Assembly: GCF_005405485.1 (NCBI RefSeq)
Contig: NZ_BJED01000010.1
Span: forward strand, 1 to 64,000
From: Enterococcus hulanensis
GTDB taxonomy: Bacteria > Bacillota > Bacilli > Lactobacillales > Enterococcaceae
DNA: 64,000 bases
Direction: 5' to 3'
The notes below the pieces were generated by a model that saw only the letters and a list, made by a program, of their open reading frames with translations, ran no database searches and was not told where the DNA came from. A program made the translations under genes and the position numbers. Of the stretch, positions 16,226 through 26,419 are shown piece by piece; positions within the stretch are counted from its first letter, which is position 1; each line of letters begins with the position of its first letter.

Positions 16226-16745
16226 AGTTTTGGGAAAAAGTTACTTCAAAGGCTGTTTCAGACTCTTTGTGTTTACTGCGATTGTAGAGCCAATAATCCA
16301 TGATTGCTGCTACGCAAATACAGACAGGAGCATCTGCTGGATCGGTGACATCTAAAACATAGTAGTCGCCGGTCAGCAAAGTGGCTTTATCCATCCTCAT
16401 AATTGATTGATTGAAGTGATTGATTTTGTATTTATGATTATAAATATCTCCATAGACTGCCCAATGGAGTTGTTGAATGTAATAAAAATCTCCCGGCCAA
16501 TGAAAAATTTTGTGAAGCACGCCAACTTTTGTGTGGTCACAGTAAATCTCAAACTTGCGACCGAAGATGACGCTGGCCTGTTTAATATATGCAACGATTT
16601 GACCGTCCATGGCATATAGGGATAGTACATTTCCTTTACGCCCCCAATGACCAACCATTAAATACAAAGGGACGCCTTTACTGTCTTTGACGATCGTTCG
16701 TGTTGTGGAGCTTAATTGTTTTTCTTGAATAAAAAATTCGGTCAT
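16224..16745 (-). CDS. LURP-one-related / YxjI-like protein
   Basis: 173 aa of beta-rich sequence without membrane segments. The pattern FFIQEKQLSSTTRTIVKDSKGVPLYLM near the start and DKATLLTGDYYVLDVTDPADAPVCICVAAIMDYWLYNRSK near the end, with repeated short strands between, resembles the LURP-one/tubby C-terminal-like family (B. subtilis YxjI). That family is poorly characterised; membrane or phosphoinositide binding is only proposed. It may share a transcript with the HAD phosphatase 25 bases upstream. Confidence 0.6.
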   Translation of the reverse strand: MTEFFIQEKQLSSTTRTIVKDSKGVPLYLMVGHWGRKGNVLSLYAMDGQIVAYIKQASVIFGRKFEIYCDHTKVGVLHKIFHWPGDFYYIQQLHWAVYGDIYNHKYKINHFNQSIMRMDKATLLTGDYYVLDVTDPADAPVCICVAAIMDYWLYNRSKHKESETAFEVTFSQN

Positions 16746-16770
16746 GTTGATTCACACCTTCTAATTTTTA

Positions 16771-17634
16771 TTATTCAGAAAGGATTCGATCGATTGCCGT
16801 TGCTACTCCGTTTTCTTCATTTGTATCTGTTACATGTTTAGCGATTTTTTTAATAGCAGGTGCTGCATTGCCCATGGCAAAACTTGTTCCTGCATAAGTC
16901 AACATGCTGACATCGTTAAAATTATCGCCAAGCGCCATGACTTGATCAGCAGTAAAACCGCGCTCTTCAGCAAATTGTTTTAAAGCGATCCCTTTTTGCG
17001 CGTTGACGTGATTGATTTCAATGTTGGTCAGCTCCGAAGCGGCAACAGCTAAGTCGCCCATCTTCTCTAGTTTGCCAGTTACTTCTTGCAACTGTTCTGG
17101 CCCATTTTTATCAAAGGCAATTATTTTTAATACGTCTTCATCTTTATCGATTAATATCTGACGCATATCTTTGACAAAAGTAATGGGAGTAAGTGATAAA
17201 TGTCGAGAAGAAGCGGCAATCGCCATCTTCTTAGAAATTCCGGGCATTTTCCCTAAAATATGTTCAGAGAAAAACTCGATTCGCATCGGCTGATTTGAAG
17301 AGTACACATGATCAGCTGTAAAAATTTCATAGTAAAGTCCAGCTTCTTCAAGAGTATCCATAACTTCAAAAGTTTTTTCTTTACCAATTGGAATGGTAAA
17401 AATGGTTTCTCGCTTGGCGTTCACCACATGAGCGCCGTTTAATAAAATCATCGGTACGTGAATGTTCGCTTCATCTAAAGAGATTTTAGCGTGACTCATT
17501 CCGCGTCCAGTAGCGGTAATAAATTCAATTCCTTGTGCTTGAGCTTTCTGAATGGCTTCGATATTTGCTGTCGGGACTTGCATTTCATCGTTTAACAGTG
17601 TACCGTCCATATCAGAGGCAATGAGTTTTATCAA
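16771..17634 (-). CDS. Cof-type HAD-IIB sugar phosphatase
   Basis: 287 aa. HAD motif I is LIASDMDGTLLND, with nucleophile Asp8 and acid Asp10; motif II is in FITATGRG, and the C-terminal motif IV is ALGDNFNDVSMLTYAG. The large cap between them marks the C2B (Cof/YidA) group, which dephosphorylates sugar phosphates and similar metabolites. AGGTGA just upstream of ATG 17634 supports the start. The specific substrate cannot be told. Confidence 0.92.
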   Translation of the reverse strand: MIKLIASDMDGTLLNDEMQVPTANIEAIQKAQAQGIEFITATGRGMSHAKISLDEANIHVPMILLNGAHVVNAKRETIFTIPIGKEKTFEVMDTLEEAGLYYEIFTADHVYSSNQPMRIEFFSEHILGKMPGISKKMAIAASSRHLSLTPITFVKDMRQILIDKDEDVLKIIAFDKNGPEQLQEVTGKLEKMGDLAVAASELTNIEINHVNAQKGIALKQFAEERGFTADQVMALGDNFNDVSMLTYAGTSFAMGNAAPAIKKIAKHVTDTNEENGVATAIDRILSE

Positions 17635-17806
17635 AATTATTCACCTAGCTTTCCTATCATACAACGATAGTGTACCATAATCCCAAAGAGGATAACCACG
17701 TCGAGTTTATTCTTTAAAAAGAATTATTTGAGCAGTTAAGAAGACGGTGAAGTTATTTTACTGCTTTTTCCATTTTAAATTATTATTGAATCAGGAGTGA
17801 ATGCAA

Positions 17807-18487
17807 GTGAAAGAAATCATCCATAATGATTGGCAAAATGTTTTAGCGGATCAATTTCAGGCACCATACTATTTGAAATTGCGAGAATTTTTGAAACAAG
17901 AATACAGTACACAAAGAATTCATCCAGATATGTATCATATTTTTGAAGCATTGGAATTAACGCCTTATGACAAAGTAAAAGTCGTGATCTTAGGTCAAGA
18001 TCCGTATCACGGTGTGGACCAAGCACATGGACTTTCTTTTTCTGTGCAGCCAGGTGTGAAAATACCGCCTTCATTACGTAATATTTATCAGGAAATGCAA
18101 AGTGACTTAGGGATTCCGCCGGTTCAGCATGGAAATCTTGTGAGCTGGGCAAAACAAGGTGTCCTATTACTCAACACGGTATTGACAGTTCGAGAAGGTC
18201 AGGCATACTCACATCGTGGTCAAGGATGGGAGCAATTAACGGATGCGATTATTGAACGTTTGAATGAACGGGAAAAACCAATCGTCTTTATTTTGTGGGG
18301 AAAACCTGCGCAAGAAAAAATTAAGATGATCGATACCAATAAACATGCGATTATAAAATCGGTTCATCCGTCACCGTTATCAGCTCACCGAGGTTTTATG
18401 GGTTCAAAACCATTCTCGAAAACGAATCAACTATTGACGGAATGGGGCGAATCGCCGATTGATTGGCAATTACCTGAAACAGTGTAG
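17807..18487 (+). CDS. ung: Uracil-DNA glycosylase
   Basis: Removes uracil from DNA in base excision repair. Family 1 motifs are complete: [10 protein letters not shown] (catalytic Asp), [32 protein letters not shown] and [10 protein letters not shown] (catalytic His, Leu intercalation loop). About 226 aa, the normal length. GTG 17807 (MKEIIHND) has AGGAG nine bases upstream; ATG 17801 is only three bases from it, so GTG is preferred, though ATG cannot be excluded. Confidence 0.97.
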   Translation: MKEIIHNDWQNVLADQFQAPYYLKLREFLKQEYSTQRIHPDMYHIFEALELTPYDKVKVVILGQDPYHGVDQAHGLSFSVQPGVKIPPSLRNIYQEMQSDLGIPPVQHGNLVSWAKQGVLLLNTVLTVREGQAYSHRGQGWEQLTDAIIERLNEREKPIVFILWGKPAQEKIKMIDTNKHAIIKSVHPSPLSAHRGFMGSKPFSKTNQLLTEWGESPIDWQLPETV

Positions 18488-18645
18488 TATGACAACGGTT
18501 TCTGTTGCAGGAACAGTTTGTGAAAATGTTCTTAACTCACATTTGCTAGATTTTAATTAGTAGTACAGATGTTTTATTCTGTCCTTTTCTTTTCATGTGA
18601 AGTATTGTATGATAAATGAGAAATAAATATCTGGAGGGTTTTATA

Positions 18646-19626
18646 GTGGATCTATTTGATAGTTTGAAATTTAAGATTATTCGTCGCAACATCCAAGTTG
18701 CATTTCCTGAAGCAACTGACGCACGTATTTTAGGTGCTGCCTCTCGTCTGAAAGCAGAAGAATTGATTGAACCAATTTTGATTGGTAATTTAGCTGAAAT
18801 CGAAAAAGCTGCGAGCGCTCGTGGAATCGCTTTAAGCAACTTCACGATCATCGATCCTGATCATTTTGATCGTTGGGATGAAATGGTAGAAGCTTTTGTT
18901 GATCGTCGTAAAGGAAAAGTCAGCAAAGAAGATGCTGAAAAAATTCTTAAAGATGAAAATTACTTTGGCACAATGTTAACTTATATGGGTATCACAGATG
19001 GCATGGTTTCTGGAGCGATCCATTCAACTGGTGACACTGTACGCCCAGCGTTGCAAATCATCAAAACAAAACCTGGCGTTAGCCGAACAAGTGGAGCTTT
19101 CTTGATGGTTCGCGGACGCGACCAAGAAAAATATCTATTCTCAGATTGCGCCATCAATGTAAATCCTAATGCACAAGAATTAGCTGAAATTGCTGTGGAA
19201 TCAGCAAAAACGGCTGAACTATTTGATATCGAACCAAAAGTTGCGATGATGAGCTTCTCAACAAAGGGTTCTGCTAAGGCGCCAGAAGTTGAGAAGGTCG
19301 CTGAAGCAACTAAGATTGCTCAAGAGTTAGCACCAGACTTCTTGATTGATGGTGAATTACAATTTGATGCAGCTTATATCCCAGGTGTTGCACAATTAAA
19401 AGCACCAGATTCAAAAGTAGCCGGACAAGCAACGGTCTTTGTTTTCCCTGAATTACAATCAGGTAATATCGGCTATAAGATTGCTCAACGCTTCGGCGGA
19501 TTTGAAGCAATCGGACCAATCCTGCAAGGCTTGAACAAACCAATCTCTGACCTTTCACGAGGTTCCAATGAAGAAGATGTTTACAAGCTTTCAATTATTA
19601 CAGCAGCACAATCGTTGATGAATTAA
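18646..19626 (+). CDS. pta: Phosphate acetyltransferase
   Basis: Interconverts acetyl-CoA and acetyl phosphate, feeding ATP synthesis through acetate kinase. 326 aa, the short form without the N-terminal P-loop domain (Pta/EutD type). Visible are AFPEATDARILGAA, GMVSGAIHSTGDTVRPALQIIKTKPG, FSDCAINVNPNAQELAEIA, MMSFSTKGSAKAPE, LIDGELQFDAAYIPGVA and PELQSGNIGYKIAQRFG. The start is GTG 18646, 8 bases after GGAGGG. It stands alone and is closed by a strong terminator. Confidence 0.95.
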   Translation: MDLFDSLKFKIIRRNIQVAFPEATDARILGAASRLKAEELIEPILIGNLAEIEKAASARGIALSNFTIIDPDHFDRWDEMVEAFVDRRKGKVSKEDAEKILKDENYFGTMLTYMGITDGMVSGAIHSTGDTVRPALQIIKTKPGVSRTSGAFLMVRGRDQEKYLFSDCAINVNPNAQELAEIAVESAKTAELFDIEPKVAMMSFSTKGSAKAPEVEKVAEATKIAQELAPDFLIDGELQFDAAYIPGVAQLKAPDSKVAGQATVFVFPELQSGNIGYKIAQRFGGFEAIGPILQGLNKPISDLSRGSNEEDVYKLSIITAAQSLMN

Positions 19627-19648
19627 TCTAAGATTCATAAAAATAATA

Positions 19649-19688
19649 AAGCAAGAATTCGTAAATTACGCGAATTCTTGCTTTTTTT
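19649..19688 (+). terminator. Terminator of pta
   Basis: A perfect 13-bp stem AAGCAAGAATTCG / CGAATTCTTGCTT with a 9-base loop, then a T run. Confidence 0.92.
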
Positions 19689-19779
19689 ATTTGATTGGAA
19701 TCGATCAAGTGGGAAATTTCCCAACTTTTGACACCTAGTTACAAGGCTGGAACCTTGTTCCCTAAGTTGTCCCATATTA

Positions 19780-19808
19780 TTGTAAACGGTTTATTCGGAC
19801 TGTATAGT
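19780..19808 (+). promoter_or_regulatory. Promoter of the alpha-glucoside operon with overlapping cre site
   Basis: TTGTAA (19780-19785), a 17-base spacer and TATAGT (19803-19808). TGTAAACGGTTTAT (19781-19794), which covers the -35 box, matches most of the CcpA catabolite-responsive element consensus. The position predicts repression by preferred sugars, as is usual for alpha-glucoside PTS operons. Confidence 0.65.
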
Positions 19809-19859
19809 TTGATTTGTAAACAGGAAGAAGAACTTATTGGAAGGAGATGTTTTTTTGTC

Positions 19860-21449
19860 ATGATGGAGAAGATTCAACGCTTTGGAGGGGCAATGTTTAC
19901 CCCGGTGCTATTATTTTCTTTTTCAGGAATAATGGTCGCGCTGTGTATCATTTTCAAAAATCCAATGCTGGTCGGAAGTATCGCGAACGATGGAACGACT
20001 TGGTATGCAATTTGGAGTATCGTTGAGAATGGTGCTTGGACTGTGTTTAATCAGATGGAGCTATTGTTCGTTATCGGACTATCCATTGGATTAGCTAAAA
20101 AAGCAAATGCCCGAGCTGCGATGGAGGCATTTGTTGTCTATACTACCTGTAATTATTTTATTTCATCTATGTTGGAATATTTCGGTAATTTCTTTGGCGT
20201 GAATTTTGCGGCTGAGCCGGGAGGAGAAAGTGGACTGAAATTGATTGGAGGAATCAAGACATTAGATACGGGGATTATTGGAGCAATTTTTATATCTGCT
20301 ATTGTCGTTTTCCTGCATAACCGCTATTTTGAAAAAAAACTACCGGATTTCTTAGGCATTTTTCAAGGCTCATCCTTTGTAGTTATCTTAGGATTCTTTA
20401 CCATGCTGCCCATCGCATTTCTGATTTGCTTGATCTGGCCGAAAGTACAACAAGGGATCGGATCATTGCAAGGCTTCTTAGCAAGTGCAGGCATTTTTGG
20501 AGTATGGCTCTATACTTTTCTAGAACGAATCCTGATACCTACAGGATTGCATCATTTTATTTATACACCATTTGTTTATGGACCTGCGGTTGTGGAAGAA
20601 GGTATCACCAAATATTGGATGGGGCATTTACAAGAGTTCGCCCAAACAACGACATCATTGAAACAATTGTTCCCAGAAGGCGGCTTCGCTTTGCATGGTA
20701 ATTCGAAAATATTTGCTTCTCCGGGAATTGCTGCAGCTTTTTACTTTACTGCAAAACCAGAAAACAAAAAGAAAGTATTGGCTATCTTGATTCCGGCGAC
20801 TTTAACAGCAGTCTTAGCAGGAATCACAGAACCACTAGAATTCACCTTTTTATTCGTATCCCCACCATTATTTGCTGTCCATGCCTTTTTAGCGGCATCA
20901 ATGGCAGCGACGATGTACGGATTTGGCGTTGTCGGCGATATGGGTGGCGGCTTCATCGATCTATTAGCAAAAGTTTGGATACCATTATTCCAGAATCATA
21001 AAGGAATGATCTTTACCCAGCTTGCTATTGGATTGGCATTTATCGCGATTTATTTCTTAGTCTTCCGATTTTTGATCCTGAAGTTTAATCTAGCGACACC
21101 AGGACGGGAAGAAAATGCTCAAGACATCAAGCTTTACTCGAAAAAAGATTACAAGGAAAAACAAGGCGGCAACGCACCTGTACTTGAAGGTGCGAATCAA
21201 TATACTGAACAAGCAGCGGTTTATTTGGATGGTTTTGGCGGGGCAGAAAATATTGCGAAGGTCAATAACTGTGCGACTCGTTTACGGATCACTGTCAAGG
21301 ATGAAAATCTTGTACAAGCAGATGATGTTTTTCGATCAGGAGGAGCTCATGGCGTCGTGCGTAACGGCAATGCTTTTCAAGTAATTGTTGGTTTAGATGT
21401 GCCGCAGGTCAGAGAGCAGTTTGAAACACTCATGGATATAGAAAATTAA
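19860..21449 (+). CDS. PTS EIICB, alpha-glucoside/maltose-type (glucose superfamily)
   Basis: Imports and phosphorylates an alpha-glucoside such as maltose. 529 aa. The N-terminal EIIC (about 1-430) begins MMEKIQRFGGAMFTPVLLFSFSG, the signature of GlvC/MalP-type transporters, and includes PTGLHHFIYTPF and GITEPLEFTFLF. A linker leads to EIIB (about 455-529) with the phospho-Cys in NNCATRLRITVKD. No EIIA is fused; one is encoded at 24123. ATG 19860 is chosen because family proteins start there; AGGAG is about 13 bases upstream, a rather long gap. First gene of a five-gene operon. Confidence 0.9.
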   Translation: MMEKIQRFGGAMFTPVLLFSFSGIMVALCIIFKNPMLVGSIANDGTTWYAIWSIVENGAWTVFNQMELLFVIGLSIGLAKKANARAAMEAFVVYTTCNYFISSMLEYFGNFFGVNFAAEPGGESGLKLIGGIKTLDTGIIGAIFISAIVVFLHNRYFEKKLPDFLGIFQGSSFVVILGFFTMLPIAFLICLIWPKVQQGIGSLQGFLASAGIFGVWLYTFLERILIPTGLHHFIYTPFVYGPAVVEEGITKYWMGHLQEFAQTTTSLKQLFPEGGFALHGNSKIFASPGIAAAFYFTAKPENKKKVLAILIPATLTAVLAGITEPLEFTFLFVSPPLFAVHAFLAASMAATMYGFGVVGDMGGGFIDLLAKVWIPLFQNHKGMIFTQLAIGLAFIAIYFLVFRFLILKFNLATPGREENAQDIKLYSKKDYKEKQGGNAPVLEGANQYTEQAAVYLDGFGGAENIAKVNNCATRLRITVKDENLVQADDVFRSGGAHGVVRNGNAFQVIVGLDVPQVREQFETLMDIEN

Positions 21450-21464
21450 TAAAGGAGCGGATAA

Positions 21465-22799
<1,335 letters not shown>

Positions 22800-22823
22800 A
22801 TGTTATGAAAAAAACAACTTTTT

Positions 22824-22855
22824 CTCCTCCTTCACGTATAATAGTGTAGGAGGAG
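22824..22855 (+). promoter_or_regulatory. Hairpin masking the rpiR-type gene's ribosome site, with TATAAT in the loop
   Basis: CTCCTCCTTCAC (22824-22835) pairs with GTGTAGGAGGAG (22844-22855) with one mismatch, covering the AGGAGGAG ribosome site of the regulator gene. The loop and its edge contain a perfect TATAAT (22837-22842), possibly an internal -10 box, though the -35 region is weak. Read-through mRNA would carry the whole hairpin; RNA started internally would lose its 5' arm. Confidence 0.5.
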
Positions 22856-22862
22856 GGAATTT

Positions 22863-23642
22863 ATGACATTAGAACAATTGATTCACCAACATTTAGAAGA
22901 GTTGAGTGACTTAGATAAGGATATTTTACAGTTTATTCTTGCCAATCCAGATAAGGTTCAGTCTTCAGGAATCATGGAGCTGGCAGAAATGGTGCATGCT
23001 TCTAAATCATCGGTACTGCGAACCACCAAGAAGCTAGGTTTTTCCGGTTATTCAGAGCTGAAGTATTTTTTACGACACTCAGAGGCGAATAATCAAAAAG
23101 ATACTAGTGAAAAAGATATTTTTGAAAAGCAGTTCGATGATATCAAAAAGACACTAGAATATATGCAATCGATCAATCTCGAACCAATCAATGAGATGAT
23201 TGACCAAAGTCAAACCGTCTACTGCTATGCGACAGGTTTTTCGCAAAAAAAAGCAATCGATGAATTCTATAAAATGATGCTAAACATGGATAAACGTGTA
23301 TTGGTTTCACCAAATAAAACAGAACTGGATATGGTGATGCCGATGATTACTAAAAATGATTGTGTAATCGTTGTTTCTTTAAGTGGAGAGACCGATGATA
23401 TCAAAGAAAATTTGACATCTTTTGAGGTTCGAAAAATTCCTTTACTTGCAGTAACAGCAGTTGGAGATAATTATTTTGCACGGCACAGTACGTATCATCT
23501 AAATTATTATTGTGATTTTTTCGTCGTGGGAAGAAGAAAGCAGCAGACGCAATCCTTAATTGGATTAGACTGTTTAATGGATTACTTAATTCGGTCGTAT
23601 GGCATCTACACATTAAATAAAGGTGACAATCTAAATCAGTAA
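22863..23642 (+). CDS. MurR/RpiR family transcriptional regulator of the alpha-glucoside operon
   Basis: 259 aa. The N-terminal helix-turn-helix (residues about 1-75) has the RpiR pattern SDLDKDILQFILANPDKV...IMELAEMVHASKSSVLRTTKKLGFSGYSELKYFL. The C-terminal SIS domain (about 105-240), with VYCYATGFSQKKAIDEFYKM and CVIVVSLSGETDDIKENL, should bind a phosphorylated sugar. By context and analogy with GlvR it controls this operon in response to the phospho-sugar. ATG 22863 has a strong but probably base-paired ribosome site. Confidence 0.88.
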   Translation: MTLEQLIHQHLEELSDLDKDILQFILANPDKVQSSGIMELAEMVHASKSSVLRTTKKLGFSGYSELKYFLRHSEANNQKDTSEKDIFEKQFDDIKKTLEYMQSINLEPINEMIDQSQTVYCYATGFSQKKAIDEFYKMMLNMDKRVLVSPNKTELDMVMPMITKNDCVIVVSLSGETDDIKENLTSFEVRKIPLLAVTAVGDNYFARHSTYHLNYYCDFFVVGRRKQQTQSLIGLDCLMDYLIRSYGIYTLNKGDNLNQ

Positions 23643-23676
23643 AATACTTTTTAAAGACAAAGAAGGAGCGAAAGAA

Positions 23677-24120
23677 ATGATAGCGCTTAAATCGATAAAA
23701 ATTAAAAGAAATATGTTGCTTGGTTATTGGATTATTGTTCCAGTGCTCTTTTACTTCTATTTATTCTTAGTAAGTTTCAACCAGCAAGCAACTATTCAAC
23801 AACTGATCATTCAGATTCCGGGGCTGACATTGGCATTGCTGCTTTCTTTTCTTACGCTTTTTCAGGCTGCTTGTCTTTACTTCATCTCTTCCCGAACTAC
23901 AATTTTGGAGAAAAAATTTTTAACATTTAGTTTGTTCCAGCAAATTTTGACGGGAAATATCATTGGTGCAGCTTTGTGCTATTTTATTAATAAATGGTTG
24001 TTTGCCGATAAAACACAGATTTCCCATAATACTAAATTTGTGTTTTATTGTGCAACTGGTTTTATTGGTTTGATCAGTATTGTTATTTTGCTGATTGCTA
24101 TCAAAATGAAGGGAGTATAA
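23677..24120 (+). CDS. Unrecognised four-helix membrane protein in the alpha-glucoside operon
   Basis: 147 aa with four clear hydrophobic segments (about residues 13-32, 45-68, 88-105 and 122-142) and a short basic N-terminus (LKSIKIKRNML). No family motif recognised. AAGGAG precedes ATG 23677, and the gene sits between the RpiR regulator and the EIIA gene with short gaps, so it is part of the operon. A structural or regulatory role at the transporter is possible but nothing in the sequence shows it. Confidence 0.75.
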   Translation: MIALKSIKIKRNMLLGYWIIVPVLFYFYLFLVSFNQQATIQQLIIQIPGLTLALLLSFLTLFQAACLYFISSRTTILEKKFLTFSLFQQILTGNIIGAALCYFINKWLFADKTQISHNTKFVFYCATGFIGLISIVILLIAIKMKGV

Positions 24121-24122
24121 GA

Positions 24123-24578
24123 ATGATTTCTTTTTTTAAAAAGAAGGAACCAGCGTTGGTTAGTCCTGTTGAAGGACAGTTGATTCCATTGTCTGAAGTT
24201 TCTGATCCAGTATTCTCAGAAGGGATGATGGGACCTGGATTTGCCGTGGAACCGATGGCCGATGAACTTTATTCACCAGTTACAGGTATCATCACGAGCA
24301 TTTTCCCTACTAAACACGCTATTTGTATCAAAAGGGCCGATGGTAAAGAAGTGTTGATCCATATCGGTATCGACACGGTGGAATTAAAGGGTGAAGGATT
24401 TGAGATTTTTGTTAATGAAGCTGACAAGGTGACGCCAAAGACAAAACTAGCGATTGTTGATCGGGCGTTTTTGAAATTGCAAGGAAAAGAAAGTACAATC
24501 ATGGTTCTGTTTCCTGGAGATACAAGTAGCTATGATATTCAGCCCAAATCAGTTGTAGCTGGCGATGAGGTTTTATAA
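24123..24578 (+). CDS. PTS EIIA, glucose family (Crr-like)
   Basis: Passes phosphate from HPr to the EIICB partner. 151 aa. LYSPVTGIITSIFPTKHAICIKRADGKEVLIHIGIDTVELKG holds both His residues of the EIIA-Glc fold; the second, in LIHIGIDTV, is the phospho-acceptor. The C-terminus (TIMVLFPGDTSSYDIQPKSVVAGDEVL) is typical. The start is ATG 24123, two bases after the upstream stop, with AAGGGAG upstream. This supplies the domain missing from EIICB, completing the transporter. Confidence 0.92.
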   Translation: MISFFKKKEPALVSPVEGQLIPLSEVSDPVFSEGMMGPGFAVEPMADELYSPVTGIITSIFPTKHAICIKRADGKEVLIHIGIDTVELKGEGFEIFVNEADKVTPKTKLAIVDRAFLKLQGKESTIMVLFPGDTSSYDIQPKSVVAGDEVL

Positions 24579-24613
24579 ATAATTTTGAAATGTTCTTGAG
24601 TAGAAAAGCAGAG

Positions 24614-24645
24614 GGTCTGACAGATCGATTGTCAGATCTTTTTTT
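24614..24645 (+). terminator. Terminator of the alpha-glucoside operon
   Basis: GGTCTGAC (24614-24621) pairs with GTCAGATC (24631-24638, one G-U) and is followed by a T run. Confidence 0.85.
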
Positions 24646-24801
24646 GTTTTTACGATAGGAAAAAGTTTGATCTATAAGATTTAGGTACTTTGTTTTCTTT
24701 TTGTTGATAAAAAGTTTGAACGAAGGCTTTGAGCATCTTTTCCTTTTCTCTCTATGTTTAAATCGTTATACTAAGTTGGTATAGAAAAGAGGGGAAATAG
24801 C

Positions 24802-25272
24802 GTGATAACGTTAGTAGATACAGCAGCGACAGAAAAGCTAGGAAAAATGATTGGCGCAGCAGCGACACCCAGTGATAATTTGGTGTTGACTGGCGACCTT
24901 GGAGCGGGGAAAACGACGTTAACCAAAGGAATCGCTCTCGGTTTAGGGATTGATCAGATGATCAAAAGTCCGACATATACAATTATTCGTGAATATCAGC
25001 AGGGCAGCTTGCCGCTTTATCATATGGATGTTTATCGTATCGAGTCTGGTGCGGATGATTTAGGTTTGGATGATTATTTTGAAGGGGATGGTCTTTCAGT
25101 AATCGAATGGGGAAAACAGTTAGGAGAATACATGCCGGAGGATTATTTAGAATTGATTTTATCTAAAGATGATCAGAATGAAAATTTGCGTCGAGTGAGT
25201 TTGAACGCAAATGGAAAACAGGCAGAGGATTTCAAAGCTAGAATTTTGGAAGCGTGGTCTGCCAATGAGTGA
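24802..25272 (+). CDS. tsaE: TsaE, tRNA threonylcarbamoyladenosine biosynthesis ATPase
   Basis: Needed with TsaB and TsaD for t6A37 modification of tRNAs reading ANN codons. 156 aa. Walker A is LTGDLGAGKTTLTKG near residue 35, followed by IKSPTYTIIREYQ, LYHMDVYRI and VIEWGKQL, all family hallmarks. The start is GTG 24802 with GAGGGG upstream. It overlaps the next gene by 8 bases (ATGAGTGA), a usual tsaE-GNAT arrangement in lactic acid bacteria. Confidence 0.95.
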   Translation: MITLVDTAATEKLGKMIGAAATPSDNLVLTGDLGAGKTTLTKGIALGLGIDQMIKSPTYTIIREYQQGSLPLYHMDVYRIESGADDLGLDDYFEGDGLSVIEWGKQLGEYMPEDYLELILSKDDQNENLRRVSLNANGKQAEDFKARILEAWSANE

Positions 25273-25786
25273 AGTTGAGGTTACCTTACGAGAAGCAGTT
25301 CCCGATGACGCTGAAAACTTATTACAGGTCAGTCGAAAAATCGCCGAAGAAACAGATTTTTTGATTATGGATGAAGCAGGACTAGGACTGAACGAAGAGC
25401 TATTAAGTCTGCAACTTGCGGATCTATATGAGAGTGAGAATAATCTTTTATTGTTAGCACTTGCGGATGAAAAAATTGTCGGTATGGCCTCAGTTAAATC
25501 GGCACCAGAATTTACTGTATCGCATATTGGTGAGGTTGGCATCAGTGTGTTAAAAGATTTCTGGGGAATCGGATTAGGAACGGCTTTATTGGATGAAGTG
25601 ATTTATTGGAGCGAGAACGCGTCACCGCTGCGGCGCTTAGAATTAACTGTTCAAAAAAGAAACGAGCGGGCGATCCATTTGTATCAAAAGTTTGATTTTG
25701 TCACCGAAGCAACAATGAAACGGGGAGCACGCGATGCTCAAGGTGAGTTCTTGGAGGTCTTATTAATGAGCAAATTAATTAATTAA
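25265..25786 (+). CDS. GNAT family N-acetyltransferase linked to tsaE
   Basis: 173 aa. GEVGISVLKDFWGIGLGTALLDEVIYWSENA is the acetyl-CoA loop and LELTVQKRNERAIHLYQKFDFVTEATMKRGARDAQG the C-terminal GNAT part, resembling RimJ/ribosomal-protein-type acetyltransferases with a C-terminal RG loop. ATG 25265 starts inside the tsaE stop region, which implies translational coupling; the frame remains open upstream but those starts lack a ribosome site. The substrate is unknown. Confidence 0.85.
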   Translation: MSEVEVTLREAVPDDAENLLQVSRKIAEETDFLIMDEAGLGLNEELLSLQLADLYESENNLLLLALADEKIVGMASVKSAPEFTVSHIGEVGISVLKDFWGIGLGTALLDEVIYWSENASPLRRLELTVQKRNERAIHLYQKFDFVTEATMKRGARDAQGEFLEVLLMSKLIN

Positions 25787-25809
25787 AAAAGCGAAGCAGA
25801 GCGCTTCGC
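25785..25809 (-). terminator. Terminator of the minus-strand exonuclease
   Basis: GCGAAGC / GCTTCGC stem; on the minus strand it is followed by T6 (plus-strand A6 at 25785-25790). It lies between convergent genes and may also slow plus-strand transcription. Confidence 0.75.
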
Positions 25810-26352
25810 TTACATTGGTAATACTAATTTTTTTAGCGGATCGACACCAAAATGATCCTCTTGATAGAGTAAAATTTTGGCGCAGGCTCGGCTATCTTCT
25901 AAGGCATCATGGTGATGTTCAAGTGGAAGCTCCAGTTCCTCACAAACCGTATTTAGTCGATGGTTCGGCATTTCTGGAAACAGCCGTCGACTCGTTCGAA
26001 CGGTACAAAGTGAAAGATACGATGGCTGCTCTATCTGGTAATAATCGAGACAGCCAGCTAGAACTTTTGTATCAAAGCCGGCATTGTGAGCGACAATCAA
26101 ACGGTTGTTTTGATAATAATGCTGAATTTCTTGCCAAACCTCAGGAAATTTTGGCGCATCTTCAACATCTTCAGGATGTATTCCATGGATCTGGATATTT
26201 TTCCAGAAAAATTCGGTTTCTGGTTTGATCAACGAATAATATTCACCGACAATTTGGCTGTTTTTTACCATTACGAGTGCCAGCGAACAAGCGCTATGAG
26301 CTTGGTAGTTGGCAGTTTCAAAGTCCATTGCGATAAAATTCAACAGGTTCAC
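25810..26352 (-). CDS. DnaQ/PolC-like 3'-5' exonuclease (DEDDh)
   Basis: 180 aa consisting of a single exonuclease domain. The DEDDh residues are visible: DFETAN (Exo I), VAHNAGFDTKVL (Exo II) and HHDALEDSRACAKI (Exo III, His and Asp). It resembles stand-alone proofreading-type exonucleases acting on single-stranded DNA or RNA ends. ATG 26352 follows AGAGGTG. It lies about 70 bases behind exoA on the same strand, so both nucleases are probably co-transcribed. Confidence 0.9.
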   Translation of the reverse strand: MNLLNFIAMDFETANYQAHSACSLALVMVKNSQIVGEYYSLIKPETEFFWKNIQIHGIHPEDVEDAPKFPEVWQEIQHYYQNNRLIVAHNAGFDTKVLAGCLDYYQIEQPSYLSLCTVRTSRRLFPEMPNHRLNTVCEELELPLEHHHDALEDSRACAKILLYQEDHFGVDPLKKLVLPM

Positions 26353-26419
26353 CTCTTCGCCATTGTTTTAACATATTTTTTTCAGCGGCGAAAGTCTTGC
26401 AGGAAAAGCTTCAAACTTT

